NCBI RefSeq assembly: GCF_000422725.1
Contig: NZ_AUGP01000004.1
Coordinates: 27,474 to 91,473 of the forward strand
Length of the DNA: 64,000 bases
Direction: 5' to 3'
DNA from: Flavobacterium subsaxonicum WB 4.1-42 = DSM 21790
Lineage (GTDB): Bacteria; Bacteroidota; Bacteroidia; Flavobacteriales; Flavobacteriaceae
Each line of letters begins with the position of its first letter. The stretch's first letter is position 1. This document shows, piece after piece, positions 41,493-50,727 of this stretch. The notes below the pieces were generated by a model. That model worked only from the letters and a program-made list of their open reading frames with translations, had not been told where the DNA came from and ran no database searches. The translations under genes were made by a program, and so were the position numbers.

Positions 41493-43013
41493 TTACTTTA
41501 AGTACTCGTCAATTTTTATGCTTCGGTTTTCGTTATTGGCCTTTTCTATAGCTTTTAAAATGGCAGCAATTTGTAGTTTATTAATTGTGTGTTTGCCAAA
41601 AAACACATTTTTTATGGTTTTGGTATTGTTGATGTTTTCTAATGGATTTTTAGAGAGTAGCACCAAATCAGCATTATATCCTGCCTTTATCATTCCGGTG
41701 TTGCTCTTCATAAAATTGCCGGGCGCAACAGTTGCCGCATAAAGTGTTTGTGCATTTGTTAATCCTGATTTTGATAAAGACCCTAACTCATTTTGCAACG
41801 AAAATCCGGGAACCATAGTAGATACATTTGCATCTGTTCCTGCCATAATTGTAACGTTGTTGTCTACCAGTGCTTTTGCCATAATACTAATGGCTTCTAC
41901 ATACACACGCCAAAAGATTCCCGATAATTTTCGTGCTTCCGGGGTATCTTCGCCATCATATTCGTATCCGTTCCTGCCGGGTAGCCAGCCTAATTTGTAA
42001 AGCGGGGTGCCTTCAGTAATTTTAGGATTAGCATATTGCAATTCAATCTGTTTTAGTTCAGATTTTAAGCCGAACCGTTGTTTAGGGAAACTCTCAACCA
42101 AAGAAATGGTAGAGGTTACACTAATATTATTCTCTCTTAACTTTTTCGCTATCTGACTGGAATGTGCCTTTAAAAAGTCAAGGTATTCCTGTGGGTTTTT
42201 AGAGATGGACTTTCCAAAATCGTCCATTGTTTTTACCGTTAACTCTTCAATGTGGGCAATTTCTATCTGTCCGGATGTATAAAAAGTTTCCAAATCAACT
42301 AACGGTATGTGCCCAATAACCGGCAGGTTGTTTTGTTTGGCAAGATCTACGGTAGTTTTAAACATTTCGGGGTTAACAAAACCATACATTTTAACGGCAT
42401 CATAGCCTTGCTCTTTAATTTTTTGTATTGCTTTTTGAGCGTCCTCTTTAGTCGAAAAGTTAATAGCCTGCCTTGTCCAGCTGTAATAATAGCCGGTTAA
42501 TCCGCTTTCGCTAAATATGGGTGGCGATGCTATAAACATACGCGGGCCAATGCCCGTTTTTTCAATTTCTTTTTTCCATTCTAACGCTACCGGCCTTCCG
42601 GCCATTTCTCTAACATAGGTTACACCGTTGGCTAAATATAAATACAGGTCGTTTTTGCTTTCTTTTAAATGAACGTGAGAATCTACAAGGCCCGGAATTA
42701 AATAGTTACCAGTACCGTCAATAGTGGTAACTGTGTCATCTGCGGCTTGGTTTTCACCTATACTGATAATCTTTCCGTCCCTGATAATTACATCTTGGTT
42801 ATTAATAAAGAGGGTGCAGTCTTCAGATAGTATATTAACGTTTTTTATATGTATTGTAATGTAGGTGCTAACATTTGGGGCAACGTTAACTACTTGGGTC
42901 GACTTGCCCAAAACCTTGTTCAGTTCGTTATCTGCCCATATAAAAACGCCAATAAAAAGGCCTATTACTATTATAACAGCGTAAAGCAATTTTTTAAGCC
43001 ATGGCTTTTTCAT
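41493..43013 (-). CDS. Membrane-anchored amidohydrolase
   Basis: The 506-residue protein has an N-terminal membrane anchor or signal (residues 8-27) followed by an imidazolonepropionase/prolidase-like amidohydrolase domain. Metal-site motifs are DSHVHLKES near residue 112, the Lys of GYDAVKMYGF, IGHIPL, IAHIEE and MAGTDANV. The C-terminus returns to the small beta domain (NADLVLLSKNP). Such enzymes cleave dipeptides, amides or lactones in the periplasm; the substrate is unknown. Monocistronic. Confidence 0.88.
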   Translation of the reverse strand: MKKPWLKKLLYAVIIVIGLFIGVFIWADNELNKVLGKSTQVVNVAPNVSTYITIHIKNVNILSEDCTLFINNQDVIIRDGKIISIGENQAADDTVTTIDGTGNYLIPGLVDSHVHLKESKNDLYLYLANGVTYVREMAGRPVALEWKKEIEKTGIGPRMFIASPPIFSESGLTGYYYSWTRQAINFSTKEDAQKAIQKIKEQGYDAVKMYGFVNPEMFKTTVDLAKQNNLPVIGHIPLVDLETFYTSGQIEIAHIEELTVKTMDDFGKSISKNPQEYLDFLKAHSSQIAKKLRENNISVTSTISLVESFPKQRFGLKSELKQIELQYANPKITEGTPLYKLGWLPGRNGYEYDGEDTPEARKLSGIFWRVYVEAISIMAKALVDNNVTIMAGTDANVSTMVPGFSLQNELGSLSKSGLTNAQTLYAATVAPGNFMKSNTGMIKAGYNADLVLLSKNPLENINNTKTIKNVFFGKHTINKLQIAAILKAIEKANNENRSIKIDEYLK

Positions 43014-43178
43014 GATATTTTATTTTTATTTGAGGAGAGTAGATGTAAGCGGGTCCTGATTTATAATGTTATGGGATAATAAACCGGTACAATTTATATA
43101 ATCTTTGTCATTATCTTAAGAAAAATCTTATTTAAAGCTAAAGAATAAAAATTATTTAAAATTACACGGTACAAATTG

Positions 43179-43186
43179 TATTTTTG
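43179..43186 (+). promoter_or_regulatory. -7 promoter element of tyrS
   Basis: TATTTTTG fits TAnnTTTG and lies 20 bases before the tyrS start codon. Confidence 0.4.
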
Positions 43187-43206
43187 TGCCCAATTAAATT
43201 TTTGAC

Positions 43207-44505
43207 ATGAAGAATTTTGTAGCCGAATTACAATGGCGTGGCATGGTGCACGATATAATGCCCGGAACCGAGGAACAACTGCTTAAAGAAATGACTACGG
43301 CCTATATAGGCTTCGACCCAACGTCTGACTCTCTGCACATAGGCAGCCTTGTGCCCATTATAATTCTTGTACACCTGCACAACCACGGGCACAGGCCTGT
43401 TGCGCTTGTTGGCGGGGCTACCGGCATGATTGGCGACCCATCGGGCAAGAGCGATGAGCGTAACCTGCTGGACGAAGCTACCCTTAACAAAAACGTAAAC
43501 GGTATTAAGGCATTATTGTCGCGTTTTCTTGATTTTAATTCGGACGAAGCCAACGCCCCCATCCTGGTTAATAACTACGACTGGATGAAGGAATTTTCTT
43601 TTATAGGCTTTGTGCGCGATGTGGGCAAGCGTATTACCGTTAATTACATGATGGCGAAAGATTCGGTTAAAAAACGCCTTACCGGCGAGGCAGGTAGCGG
43701 AATGTCGTTCACCGAGTTTACCTACCAGCTAATACAGGGCTACGATTTTTACCATTTACATAAACAATACAACTGCCTGCTGCAACTGGGCGGCAGCGAC
43801 CAGTGGGGCAATATTACCACCGGCACCGAATTAGTGCGCAGGATGAACGATGAGGGCGCTAAGGCTTATGCTATGACCTGCCCGCTTATAACAAAGGCAG
43901 ACGGCTCTAAATTTGGTAAATCCGAAGGGGGTAACGTATGGCTTACCGCCGATAAAACATCGGTATACAAATTTTACCAGTTTTGGGTAAATACCACCGA
44001 TGCCGATGCCGAAAAATACATTAAGATATTTACATTCTTATCTCAGGCCGAAGTAGAGGCTGTTATTGCAGAACACCATCAGGCGCCGCATTTAAGGGTG
44101 CTGCAAAAAAGGCTTGCCGAAGAGGTTACTACTTTTGTACACTCTAAAGAAGATCTGGAAGAAGCCATTAAACGATCGGAGTTTGTGTTTTCTAACTATA
44201 ACTACGAGCAGCTTAATGCAGTTAGCGACGATTTTTTTACCGATATTTTTGGCGAGTTTTTCCATGCCGAAATTACACCGGAGCAATTAAGCGCCGACAC
44301 CGATATTATAGAAATGCTGGCGGATACTACCAAGGTATTCCCATCGCGTGGTGAAGCCCGAAAAGCACTGGCTGCCAATGCAGTTTCCATCAACAAAGAA
44401 AAAATTACCGATGCCTACAAACTTTCTGATAAAGACCTTGTTTTGGGCAAGTACATTTTAGTGCAGTTTGGCAAGAAAAAATATTTTGTACTTACGGTTA
44501 AGTAA
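43207..44505 (+). CDS. tyrS: Tyrosyl-tRNA synthetase
   Basis: TyrRS charges tRNA-Tyr. The 432-residue class I enzyme has HIGSLVP (HIGH motif) near residue 44, GGATGMIGDPSGKS, the tyrosine-specific GGSDQWGN near residue 195 and KFGKSEGGN (KMSKS equivalent) near 235, and a C-terminal S4 RNA-binding domain (about 365-432). Standard bacterial length. It is a single gene closed by a perfect palindromic terminator. Confidence 0.98.
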   Translation: MKNFVAELQWRGMVHDIMPGTEEQLLKEMTTAYIGFDPTSDSLHIGSLVPIIILVHLHNHGHRPVALVGGATGMIGDPSGKSDERNLLDEATLNKNVNGIKALLSRFLDFNSDEANAPILVNNYDWMKEFSFIGFVRDVGKRITVNYMMAKDSVKKRLTGEAGSGMSFTEFTYQLIQGYDFYHLHKQYNCLLQLGGSDQWGNITTGTELVRRMNDEGAKAYAMTCPLITKADGSKFGKSEGGNVWLTADKTSVYKFYQFWVNTTDADAEKYIKIFTFLSQAEVEAVIAEHHQAPHLRVLQKRLAEEVTTFVHSKEDLEEAIKRSEFVFSNYNYEQLNAVSDDFFTDIFGEFFHAEITPEQLSADTDIIEMLADTTKVFPSRGEARKALAANAVSINKEKITDAYKLSDKDLVLGKYILVQFGKKKYFVLTVK

Positions 44506-44521
44506 CTGTTTACAATAAAAT

Positions 44522-44550
44522 AAAAATGCCCGCAATTGCGGGCATTTTTT
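44522..44550. terminator. Bidirectional terminator of tyrS and the aldehyde dehydrogenase gene
   Basis: A perfect 28-base palindrome (44522-44549) with A run at the left and T run at the right lies between convergent genes. Confidence 0.92.
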
Positions 44551-44569
44551 ATGAACTCTATTCTTGGAA

Positions 44570-45973
44570 TTAATTCGGGTTAGAGGCTTTGGTAGTCCTT
44601 ATAAGTTTGGCGTTTACAAACTCATAAATACCTGCCGGCGACTGCTCTCGGCCATAACCCGATCCTTTGGTGCCACCAAAAGGCAACTCTGGGGTAATGC
44701 CTGTAAGGTGGTTTATGTACACCATTCCGGTTTCAATTTGTCGGGCAACGTTAACGGCTCTTTTTTCATCACCGCTAAAAATACTTCCGCCAAGGCCAAA
44801 GTTGGTAGCGTTGGCAAGCTCAATAGCCTCATCTTCGTTCTTAACTTTATAAAACATAAACACGGGGCCAAAAATCTCTTCTTTATAAGCAGAATTATTC
44901 GGCTCAATACCGGTTAACAGCGTTGGCTCCATAAAGGCACCTTTACGGTCTATACGTTTACCGCCAAGCAATAGCGTTGCACCTTCTTCAACGGCTTTCT
45001 GAACCTGTTTAATAACATCTTCAACGGCTTTTTCGCTGCTTAAAGGGGCAAGCGTGGTTTCTGGGTCCATAGGGTCGCCCGGTTTTATAGACGCAAATTT
45101 GGCTTTTACCTTTTCAAGAAAGGTATCGGCAATACTCTCTTCCACAATAATACGCTTAGGCGATGTACATACCTGTCCTGCATTCCACATACGGCCGTTT
45201 ACGGCAGCTTCTACAGCTTCGTCTACATTGGCATCGTCCAGAACAATAAAAGCATCGCTACCGCCAAGCTCAAGCGTTGATTTTTTAATATACTTACCTG
45301 CGGCGGCAGCAATGGCAGCCCCTGCGGGTTCGCTACCGGTAAGGGTAACCGCTTTAATACGTTCGTCGGCTACTAACTCGCTCGCTTTTTTGCCTGGTAT
45401 AAACAGGTTTTGGTACACACCTTCGGGCGCACCTGCCTCAATAAAAATGTCTTCCATTATCTGGGCACACTGCGGCACGTTAGAGGCGTGTTTAAACAGC
45501 ATGGTGTTACCGGCCATAATATTAGGCGCGGCAGAACGTGTTATCTGGTAAAACGGGAAATTCCACGGCTGTACGCTTAACAGTACGCCAATAGGCTCAT
45601 AGCTTAAAAAAGCCGACCCAATAGGGGTTTCCAGCGGGCTGTCGGCCAGGAATTCTTCGCCCTTATCGGCATAGTAATCAAATATATCTGCCGAAAGTTC
45701 TACCTCGGCAATACTTTCTTTAAGCAGCTTACCCATCTCCAGGGTGGCAAGCTTGCCCAGTTCTTCTTTTTTGTTGCGCATAATGGTCGCAACTTTGTGC
45801 AGCAGTTTAGCCCTTACGCTAAAGGCTGTTTTTTTCCATGTTTTAAAAGTACTATCGGCAAGCGCAATTTTCGAGTCAAGCTCTTTATCTTCCATTACAT
45901 CAAATTGCTTCACAATTTCGTTCGTAAACGGGTTAACTGTTTTTACAGATGATGTTCCAACTAAATTTTCCAT
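44570..45973 (-). CDS. NAD(P)-dependent succinate-semialdehyde dehydrogenase-like enzyme
   Basis: The 467-residue aldehyde dehydrogenase has the standard motifs: QPWNFPFYQITR, the catalytic Glu in LELGGSDAF near residue 240, the catalytic Cys in NAGQVCTSPKR near residue 275, and the C-terminal PFGGTKGSGYGRE. Among aldehyde dehydrogenases the sequence is closest in feel to the succinate-semialdehyde (GabD/Sad) group, but substrate cannot be fixed by motifs. Monocistronic. Confidence 0.88.
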   Translation of the reverse strand: MENLVGTSSVKTVNPFTNEIVKQFDVMEDKELDSKIALADSTFKTWKKTAFSVRAKLLHKVATIMRNKKEELGKLATLEMGKLLKESIAEVELSADIFDYYADKGEEFLADSPLETPIGSAFLSYEPIGVLLSVQPWNFPFYQITRSAAPNIMAGNTMLFKHASNVPQCAQIMEDIFIEAGAPEGVYQNLFIPGKKASELVADERIKAVTLTGSEPAGAAIAAAAGKYIKKSTLELGGSDAFIVLDDANVDEAVEAAVNGRMWNAGQVCTSPKRIIVEESIADTFLEKVKAKFASIKPGDPMDPETTLAPLSSEKAVEDVIKQVQKAVEEGATLLLGGKRIDRKGAFMEPTLLTGIEPNNSAYKEEIFGPVFMFYKVKNEDEAIELANATNFGLGGSIFSGDEKRAVNVARQIETGMVYINHLTGITPELPFGGTKGSGYGREQSPAGIYEFVNAKLIRTTKASNPN

Positions 45974-46110
45974 AATAAATTGTATTTAATAATACTATAA
46001 AGTTACGGCTCAAAACAGCGAATGGCCTATGTTTCGAGTTAAGATTAAGGTAAAGTTTTCCTAACAAAATATAATGTTGCAAGTAATTAGTATCTATTGG
46101 CAAACCCCAT

Positions 46111-46146
46111 AAAAACAATAGCCCAACACACAGGGTGTCGGGCTAT
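46111..46146 (-). terminator. Terminator of tspO
   Basis: A 7-bp stem (46118-46124 with 46140-46146) with a partly paired loop is followed on the minus strand by TTGTTTTT. Confidence 0.7.
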
Positions 46147-46169
46147 CTTTTATAACTCTAAAGTTTAAT

Positions 46170-46646
46170 CTATTTATTAAGCCACCATATAGTGCCGTTA
46201 AGCACCAGTGCGTAGCTAACCCAGGCAATATAGGGTATAAACAGGTAGCCGGCTATTTTACTTACTTTGGTAAACTGGGCATAGGTTTCGTAAATCATCA
46301 GCCACAGCAAAACAATTTCTATTAAGCCCAGCAGCGGATTTTTAAGCCCGAAGAAAAGATACGACCATAAGCCGTTAAGCGCAAGCTGTATGGCAAAAAA
46401 CGTCAGCCCTTTTTTTACGGTATCGTGCATAACATCCAGCCTGTCCCAAACCAGGCCTGCTGCAACGCCCATAAAAACATACAGGGTTGTCCACGCCACC
46501 GGGAAAGCCCAGTTGGGCGGAGTAAACGATGGTTTTTTTATAGTGGTGTACCAGGTGGTTACGTTTTCTTGTGTAAACTGGCTGGCTAAATAGCCAACGG
46601 CCAGGCAGGTAACAACCATTACCAGTATTTTGTACGTTTTAGACAT
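46170..46646 (-). CDS. tspO: TspO/MBR-family membrane protein
   Basis: TspO is a five-helix membrane protein that binds porphyrins and other tetrapyrroles. The 158-residue protein has five membrane segments, the KKPSFTPPNWAFPVAWTTLY block near residue 36, and NGLWSYLFFGLKNP near residue 95, both family hallmarks. The start at 46646 (MSKTYKILV) is chosen. It stands alone on the minus strand. Confidence 0.95.
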   Translation of the reverse strand: MSKTYKILVMVVTCLAVGYLASQFTQENVTTWYTTIKKPSFTPPNWAFPVAWTTLYVFMGVAAGLVWDRLDVMHDTVKKGLTFFAIQLALNGLWSYLFFGLKNPLLGLIEIVLLWLMIYETYAQFTKVSKIAGYLFIPYIAWVSYALVLNGTIWWLNK

Positions 46647-46755
46647 TGTGTTGAGGTTTGTTATGTACAAAGTTAAGGGTATGGGTAATATTTTTAAGCA
46701 CGAATGGCACTAATTTCACAAATTTTTAGAGGGTTATGTTGCAGCTAAAAAAAGG

Positions 46756-46861
46756 TTTGCCACGAATTACACGAATTGCACTAATTTTTAAAATATCGAA
46801 TTACAGATTCTAACAGATTCCACAAATTATAATTAGTGAAATTTGTGTAATTCGTGGCAAA
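46756..46861. repeat. Second copy of the CCACGAATTA inverted repeat family
   Basis: The left arm (from 46756) and right arm (about 46830-46861) are nearly complementary over about 30 bases. The same units build the repeat at 5791-5863, and a partial unit is at 46698-46722. It lies between the divergent tspO and mvaD genes. Confidence 0.7.
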
Positions 46862-46891
46862 AGCCCTTTCTCTGCGTCTGACTAAAAATCT

Positions 46892-46899
46892 TATCTTTG
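46892..46899 (+). promoter_or_regulatory. -7 promoter element of the mvaD operon
   Basis: TATCTTTG fits TAnnTTTG and lies 16 bases before the mvaD start codon; the -33 element is not clear. Confidence 0.45.
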
Positions 46900-46915
46900 C
46901 CTAAAATTTAAAAAC

Positions 46916-48001
46916 ATGGTATCCGAACAGGATTTTATACCCTCTGCCTATACAAACCCGGTAACTAATGGCAGTTTTGAATGGAGTGCGCCCAGCAATA
47001 TAGCCCTTGTAAAATACTGGGGTAAAAAAGCCAACCAAATTCCCGCTAACCCGTCTATTAGTTTTACGCTTAGCAACTGTAAAACCATTACCAAACTTGG
47101 TTTTGAGAAGAAAGAAAGCGCCGATGGCTTTTCTTTCGACTTGCTGTTTGAGGGTCAGCCTAAAGAAAGTTTCCGGCCTAAGATCGAAAAATTCTTTGAG
47201 AGGGTAGTGGCTTACCTTCCGTTTTTAAAAGACTATCATTTTACAATAGACACCCAAAATACGTTTCCGCACAGCTCGGGCATTGCATCGTCTGCCTCGG
47301 GCATGGCAGCACTGGCCATGAACCTTATGAGTGTAGAGCGCCTGCTTAACCCGCAAATAACGGATGCCTACTTTTATCAGAAAGCATCGTTTTTAGCACG
47401 GTTAGGGTCGGGTTCTGCCTGCCGTAGTGTTAAAGGCAGCGTAGTAGTTTGGGGATCACATGCCGAAATTGAAGGTAGTTCGGATTTATTTGGTGTACCG
47501 TTTACGGGCCAGGTGCACGATATTTTTAAAGACTACCAGGATACTATTTTATTGGTAGATAAAGGCGAAAAACAGGTAAGCAGTACCCTGGGGCACGACC
47601 TTATGCACAACCACCCCTATGCCGAAAGGCGTTTTGCGCAGGCACACGATAATTTATCGGCATTAAAAGCCGCTCTTGTTGAAGGTAACCTGGATGCATT
47701 TATTAAGATTACCGAGAGCGAGGCACTAACCCTGCACGCCATGATGATGACCTCTCAGCCGTACTTTATACTCATGAAGCCCAACACGCTTGAGATTATT
47801 AATGCCATTTGGAAATTTAGGCAGGAAACGTCTGTACCTGTGTGTTTTACCTTAGATGCCGGCGCTAATGTGCATATTTTATATCCTGAAAACGTTAGCG
47901 TAAAAGTTTTGGATTTTATTAAGAATGAATTGCTTGGCTATTGCCAAAACAGTCAGTACATTTGCGACAAAATTGGCGCAGGGTCGGAACTGGCAGATTA
48001 A
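46916..48001 (+). CDS. mvaD: Diphosphomevalonate decarboxylase
   Basis: This enzyme makes isopentenyl diphosphate from mevalonate diphosphate with ATP, the last step of the mevalonate pathway. The 361-residue GHMP-fold protein has SNIALVKYWGKK near residue 25, the serine-rich loop HSSGIASSASGMAALA near residue 120 and CFTLDAGANVHIL near residue 310. The mevalonate kinase gene follows after 71 bases. The phosphomevalonate kinase is not in the window. Confidence 0.95.
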   Translation: MVSEQDFIPSAYTNPVTNGSFEWSAPSNIALVKYWGKKANQIPANPSISFTLSNCKTITKLGFEKKESADGFSFDLLFEGQPKESFRPKIEKFFERVVAYLPFLKDYHFTIDTQNTFPHSSGIASSASGMAALAMNLMSVERLLNPQITDAYFYQKASFLARLGSGSACRSVKGSVVVWGSHAEIEGSSDLFGVPFTGQVHDIFKDYQDTILLVDKGEKQVSSTLGHDLMHNHPYAERRFAQAHDNLSALKAALVEGNLDAFIKITESEALTLHAMMMTSQPYFILMKPNTLEIINAIWKFRQETSVPVCFTLDAGANVHILYPENVSVKVLDFIKNELLGYCQNSQYICDKIGAGSELAD

Positions 48002-48072
48002 ACATTTGTTAATCAAACCCGGCAAACTAATTTTTACGTACCTTTATATATAAATAGATACATACCCTTACA

Positions 48073-49011
48073 ATGAAAGGACCCTTATTTTACTCAAAAA
48101 TATTGCTCTTTGGAGAACATGGCATTAACAAAGGCTCCAAAGGTTTGTCTATTCCTTATAATTTTTACAACGGCGGCCTTAGGGTAGACGATTCTGAGAC
48201 CGATCTTGCCAAAAAAAGCAACCAGAGCCTTAGGGGTTTTGTAACCTGGCTGGAACAGCTACAGGCCGAAGAGCCCGGGTTGGTTACCTTTGATATTGCT
48301 ACGCTAAAGCTTAATGTAGAGGCCGGTATGTATTTTGACAGCAGTATACCACAGGGTTACGGTATTGGCAGTAGTGGCGCTCTTGTAGCCGCTGTTTACG
48401 ACCAGTATGCCAACAATAAAATAACCGTACTGGAAAACCTTACGCAGGAAAAACTCCTTACGCTTAAAAAAATATTCAGCAGGATGGAATCGTATTTTCA
48501 CGGTACCAGCTCCGGCTTAGACCCGCTTAACAGCTACCTTAGCATTCCTATCCTTATCAATTCGCACGATAGTATAGAGGCTACCGGTATACCTATGCAA
48601 AACCTGGAGGGCAAAGGGGCTATTTTCCTTTTAGACTCGGGTATTGTAAAAGAAACCGCGCCAATGGTACAGCTGTTTATGGAAAGCCTAAAAGACAAGG
48701 GTTTCCGTGCCATGATAAAAAACCAGTTCCTTAAATATACCGATGCTTCAATCGAAAGCTTTTTGCATGGCGATGTTAAGGCACTTTTCTCAAATACCAA
48801 AAAACTGAGCAAGGTGGTTTACAACAACTTTAAACCCATGATACCGGTGCAGTTTCATGAACTTTGGCAAAAAGGCATAGAAACTAACGATTATTACCTT
48901 AAGCTGTGCGGTTCTGGCGGTGGCGGCTATATATTAGGCTTTGCTCCCGATATAGAGAAAGCCAAAAGCGCATTAACCGGACATAAAGTAGAGGTAGTTT
49001 ACCAGTTTTAA
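48073..49011 (+). CDS. Mevalonate kinase (GHMP family)
   Basis: This 312-residue kinase shows LLFGEHGI near the start, the ATP loop GYGIGSSGALVAA near residue 97 and the C-terminal GSGGGGYILGF, all standard for GHMP kinases. Its place behind mvaD points to mevalonate as substrate; phosphomevalonate is the alternative. It is followed by a membrane protein gene with a GTG start three bases after the stop. Confidence 0.9.
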   Translation: MKGPLFYSKILLFGEHGINKGSKGLSIPYNFYNGGLRVDDSETDLAKKSNQSLRGFVTWLEQLQAEEPGLVTFDIATLKLNVEAGMYFDSSIPQGYGIGSSGALVAAVYDQYANNKITVLENLTQEKLLTLKKIFSRMESYFHGTSSGLDPLNSYLSIPILINSHDSIEATGIPMQNLEGKGAIFLLDSGIVKETAPMVQLFMESLKDKGFRAMIKNQFLKYTDASIESFLHGDVKALFSNTKKLSKVVYNNFKPMIPVQFHELWQKGIETNDYYLKLCGSGGGGYILGFAPDIEKAKSALTGHKVEVVYQF

Positions 49012-49014
49012 GCG

Positions 49015-49581
49015 GTGCACGAAAGTATCAATATATTCAGCCAGATATTACGTTCCATACTTATTGGTTTCGGAATTTTAATACCAATCATCAGCCTTAT
49101 AAAAACCTCTAACCTTAAAACAGTAGAGGTTAAAAACCTTTTTATACTTACCGGCATACAGGCCGTGCGTATAGCGGGTTTACTCTATTTTATTATCTGG
49201 GCGGTAGATACCTACACCATTTATGCCGATGCAGTAGCAATACCCGGTGGTTTAAACATTTTTAAAGCCAGTGTGTTTGGTAAAATGTGGATGATGTATT
49301 GGCTTCCGCCGGTATTTGGCCTTATGCTTACCCAGGTATTGTGGATTAAAAAGCTCTACATGAAAAAAGTAGCTTTAATAACTTTTGCGCTGCTTATTTT
49401 AATACTGCCATCGTACCTGTTTATAAAACTGCTCTCAATTTTTGACGGTGTAGACATTGGCAATGCAGGCCGGTCGACAATAAGCCAGACTATTTTGTAC
49501 TATGCCATAAGCATTGTTATCTTTTTCTTTATTACCCTGGCTGTAATGCTAATGGGCGGTAAATTGAAGGATAAGAAGTAG
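49015..49581 (+). CDS. Membrane protein in the mevalonate operon
   Basis: The 188-residue protein has four to five predicted membrane segments (about 12-32, 48-68, 92-112, 122-145, 160-182). The start is a GTG at 49015, three bases after the mevalonate kinase stop, so it is co-translated. I do not recognise the family. Its position suggests a link to isoprenoid or prenyl-lipid metabolism, which is inference. Confidence 0.65.
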   Translation: MHESINIFSQILRSILIGFGILIPIISLIKTSNLKTVEVKNLFILTGIQAVRIAGLLYFIIWAVDTYTIYADAVAIPGGLNIFKASVFGKMWMMYWLPPVFGLMLTQVLWIKKLYMKKVALITFALLILILPSYLFIKLLSIFDGVDIGNAGRSTISQTILYYAISIVIFFFITLAVMLMGGKLKDKK

Positions 49582-49660
49582 TATTTTATCTGATAAATAT
49601 AACGAAGTTAATAACCATGGGTTCGATCTCAGGTTTTAATTTGATAACATATAACACACA

Positions 49661-49685
49661 AAGCCTCATTTATTGAGGCTTTTTT
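49661..49685 (+). terminator. Terminator after the mevalonate gene run
   Basis: A perfect 8-bp stem (49661-49668 with 49674-49681) is followed by a T run. Confidence 0.85.
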
Positions 49686-49778
49686 AATACCATTAACAAT
49701 TGTAAGGCTAATTACTTTTATCTTTACAATTCGTTTACAATAATACGGCTACAAGTAAGTTTAAAACTAAAACAATAT

Positions 49779-50699
49779 ATGGCATCCAGGAAAGCAAAAC
49801 TGGTACTGATGAAGATATTCAGCCTGTTTTCTGTAGTGCGCGGTTATAACATACCCGTTATAGCACTGGCGCAGTACCTTTCGGCCATCTTTATATTAGA
49901 TAGAGAGAGCCGTGCGCTCGATATTATCCTGGACCCCAACCTGTTTCTTATCGTGCTGGCATCATCGCTAACCATAGCGTCGGGCTATATAATCAATAAC
50001 TTTTACGACGCCCAGAAAGACCTCATCAACCGTCCTAAAAAATCGATGCTCGACAGGCTTGTAAGCCAGGGTACCAAGCTTCAGGTATATTTTGTGCTTA
50101 ACTTTATTGTGGTGCTGTTGGCCTTTATGGTTTCGTGGCGGGCGGCGGTATTTTTTGCGGGCTATATATTTCTTATCTGGTTTTATTCGCACAAGCTTAA
50201 AAAATACCCGGTTATTGGCAACCTTACAGCGGCATTTTTAGCGGTGCTGCCGTTTTTTGGTATCCTTATGTACTTTAAAAACTTCTATCAGGTAATATTT
50301 GCCCATGCCACATTTTTATACCTGCTTATATTAACCCGCGAGCTTATTAAAGACCTGGAGAACATTAAAGGCGATATTGTTGCCGATTACCGCACCATAC
50401 CCGTAATGTTTGGCGAGAGCATGAGCAAGACCATTATTACGGTACTTACGTTTTTAACCGTAGTGCCCGTTTACCTGCTTATAGATGTGTACGATGTGGG
50501 TTATATGGATATTTACTTCTACACCGGCATGATAGTTATTGTGTGTTTTTTGTTTAAGTTATGGAAAGCAACAACGCACGACGAGTACCTGCAGCTGCAT
50601 AATATACTTAAAGTGCTCATTGTAGCGGGGGTATTTAGCATTGTACTTATAGATCCGGAGGTTTTAGTGCACGGCAGAAAGTTATTATCTGCTATTTAA
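49779..50699 (+). CDS. UbiA-type prenyltransferase (geranylgeranylglycerol-phosphate geranylgeranyltransferase-like)
   Basis: The 306-residue membrane enzyme has eight or so membrane segments and the two UbiA motifs for Mg-diphosphate binding: NNFYDAQKDLINRP near residue 69 and KDLENIKGDIVADYRT near residue 193. In flavobacteria this gene is usually named after the archaeal-type second ether-lipid prenyltransferase; a quinone or other prenyl acceptor is equally possible. Position after mvaD and mevalonate kinase fits a prenyl user. It is 29 bases before the pseudouridine synthase gene. Confidence 0.85.
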   Translation: MASRKAKLVLMKIFSLFSVVRGYNIPVIALAQYLSAIFILDRESRALDIILDPNLFLIVLASSLTIASGYIINNFYDAQKDLINRPKKSMLDRLVSQGTKLQVYFVLNFIVVLLAFMVSWRAAVFFAGYIFLIWFYSHKLKKYPVIGNLTAAFLAVLPFFGILMYFKNFYQVIFAHATFLYLLILTRELIKDLENIKGDIVADYRTIPVMFGESMSKTIITVLTFLTVVPVYLLIDVYDVGYMDIYFYTGMIVIVCFLFKLWKATTHDEYLQLHNILKVLIVAGVFSIVLIDPEVLVHGRKLLSAI

Positions 50700-50727
50700 T
50701 CCTATCTTTGCAAAAATATTTAGCATT

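Noticed and set aside
49610..49640. GGTTCGATCTC, similar to a tRNA T-loop
   Set aside because: No acceptor stem, anticodon arm or D-arm could be built around it.
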